Positions 12,465 to 13,128 of a DNA stretch of 13,128 bases are shown here, piece after piece. Numbering within the stretch: position 1 is the first letter of the stretch; each line of letters opens with the position of its first letter. Both the position numbers and the translations under genes were made by a program. The stretch comes from an uncultured Acetatifactor sp. (GTDB lineage: Bacteria > Bacillota > Clostridia > Lachnospirales > Lachnospiraceae): assembly GCA_910585665.1 (NCBI GenBank), contig CAJUFI010000090.1, positions 1 through 13,128 on the forward strand. Direction: 5' to 3'. Below the pieces are notes generated by a model, which made no database searches, was not told where the DNA came from, and was given only the letters and a program-made list of their open reading frames with translations.

Positions 12465-12796
12465 CTATAACGCTTCTATCCTACAGGTATGCTTCTTGCT
12501 CTTGGCATCATAATTGATTCCCGCCAGGAGCATGTCCCCGCCATAGCCTTTCAGCGCCTGGGGGTAGTCATTGTTCCGGATCTGTGAGATTGCCCCCGCG
12601 TCTGCCTTGTTCCATTTCAGCCAACCAGGAGCAGCGGCTTGGAGGAGGTTTTCCTGGGGAAGAAGACTACGTCCGCATAGCCATGGCCTGACAGCAGATC
12701 ATCGATTTTCAGGTATTCATCCACACAGCTGATATAAGCTACCCGGATGATGCTGCGCAGAGCTTGTTCATTTGAAACGCTGAGGATATTCCAGCC
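12465..12796 (-). pseudogene. C-terminal remnant of an AAA-ATPase/PD-(D/E)XK protein
   Basis: In one minus-strand frame: NILSVSNEQALRSIIRVAYI, then EYLKIDDLLSGHGYADVVFF and SSKPLLLV; then, one base out of frame: LKWNKADAGAISQIRNNDYP, QALKGYGGDMLLAGINYD and RIEAL with a TAG at 12467-12465. Together these are the C-terminal nuclease domain (PF08011/DUF1703 type) of the AAA proteins common in Bacteroidales and Clostridia. The catalytic triad would be Asp in GYADVVF and Glu/Lys in VELKW. The frame break at about 12620-12623 falls exactly on the Glu codon (GAG reduced to GG). The ATPase part is absent: homology starts directly beside the terminator hairpin at 12795. Confidence 0.75.
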
Positions 12797-12834
12797 CCCT
12801 TTCTCCTCCTTGGGAACCGGAGAAAGGGGGTTTT
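12795..12834 (+). terminator. Strong hairpin with T-run, plus strand
   Basis: CCCCCTTTCTCC (12795-12806) pairs perfectly with GGAGAAAGGGGG (12819-12830), 12 bp, 12-nt loop, followed by TTTTGT. It has the form of an efficient terminator for plus-strand transcription, but no plus-strand gene ends nearby. It marks the break point of the nuclease remnant. Confidence 0.75.
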
Positions 12835-12867
12835 GTCATATGGAGAAACCTTTTTGGCATATGAGCA

Positions 12868-13017
12868 ATGGCTGTAGTAGAATGGTCGCAAGAATCAGGT
12901 AGGGCACTTTTCCTCGGTAGGAGAGATTATAGATATGATAGACTTAAGCGTGCTGCTGCCTGTACCGGATTGGAATTTGCTCTTTTTGAGAGTCTGACGG
13001 GGATTATAATACATTGA
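12868..13017 (+). CDS. 49-residue ORF of unknown function
   Basis: Begins MAVVEWSQESGRALFLGRRD and ends with GLEFALFESLTGIIIH, a protein-like composition with a basic middle (RRDYRYDRLKR). There is no good RBS before the ATG. It may be a small gene or a coding scrap. A second, 20-codon frame (ATG near 12935 with AGGAG upstream) overlaps it; only one can be real. No family is recognised. Confidence 0.3.
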   Translation: MAVVEWSQESGRALFLGRRDYRYDRLKRAAACTGLEFALFESLTGIIIH

Positions 13018-13128
13018 GATTATTCAACCAAAGATACAGTGTGATATATAATTCTATAGGACATTATTATGTATCACCAGTTTACAACTTTTGAATATTT
13101 TTAAAGCCTGACAATATATAGCCCTCAA
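13018..13128. other. AT-rich right edge
   Basis: No gene is seen. GTGATA (13041-13046) and TATCAC (13072-13077) form an inverted repeat with partly pairing ATAAT/ATTAT next to it. The stretch resembles a regulatory region for a gene beyond the window. Confidence 0.3.

Noticed and set aside
433..13128. A new multi-gene defence system built from Rpn, Uma2 and PD-(D/E)XK genes
   Set aside because: Two of the three nuclease-fold genes are broken fragments, they are far apart, and no effector or sensor partner is adjacent.

Overview
The window looks like a chromosomal segment of a Gram-positive gut anaerobe of the Lachnospiraceae (Clostridia) type. This is inferred from a tRNA-Met T-box leader, strong AGGAGG ribosome binding sites, GC-rich genes beside AT-rich spacers, and the families present (YtrA-like GntR regulator with ABC genes, Rpn, Uma2, GLUG surface protein). 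No database search was possible, so family names rest on motifs.

Layout. 1-470: an AT-rich patch with a small XRE/Cro-type regulator (216-425, +), its terminator, and divergent promoters sharing TAGACA sites; the opposing promoter drives only a 16-codon ORF. 433-850: a truncated unknown gene on the minus strand. 851-4410: a YtrA-type GntR regulator with its own promoter, about 650 bp of palindrome-rich non-coding DNA, then an ABC ATPase and two membrane proteins in overlapping order. The ATPase has a four-copy 18-bp in-frame repeat at its N-terminus. 4417-5985: a row of gene fragments: a frameshifted exported protein, a HAD-hydrolase piece with an internal stop, an Rpn nuclease piece and a phosphotransferase-like piece. 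5970-6785: an intact GNAT protein (minus). 7167-8090: an orphan ABC-exporter nucleotide-binding domain with scraps on both sides. 8095-10534: an intact transcription unit, with promoter, Met-specific T-box riboswitch, two tiny Met-containing ORFs, and a methionyl-tRNA synthetase carrying a 48-residue acidic tandem repeat inside its catalytic region. 10535-11273: structured non-coding DNA around an orphan effector-binding domain. 11382-11924: an intact Uma2 protein (minus). 12012-13128: remnants of a GLUG surface protein and of an AAA-ATPase/PD-(D/E)XK protein whose catalytic Glu codon lost one base, a strong terminator hairpin, and an AT-rich tail with one short ORF.

How it works together. 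The GntR-ABC module is probably a self-regulated membrane-stress or drug-efflux type system. The T-box makes synthetase expression depend on uncharged tRNA-Met. Most of the rest is accessory DNA in decay: at least six gene fragments abut with no obvious mobile element, pointing to repeated insertion and deletion. The best candidates for something new are the two in-frame tandem repeats, the tiny Met ORFs whose ribosome binding site lies inside the T-box terminator, the 126-bp palindromic element at 1359-1484, and mutually exclusive hairpins behind the synthetase gene. I saw no clear new multi-gene defence system.
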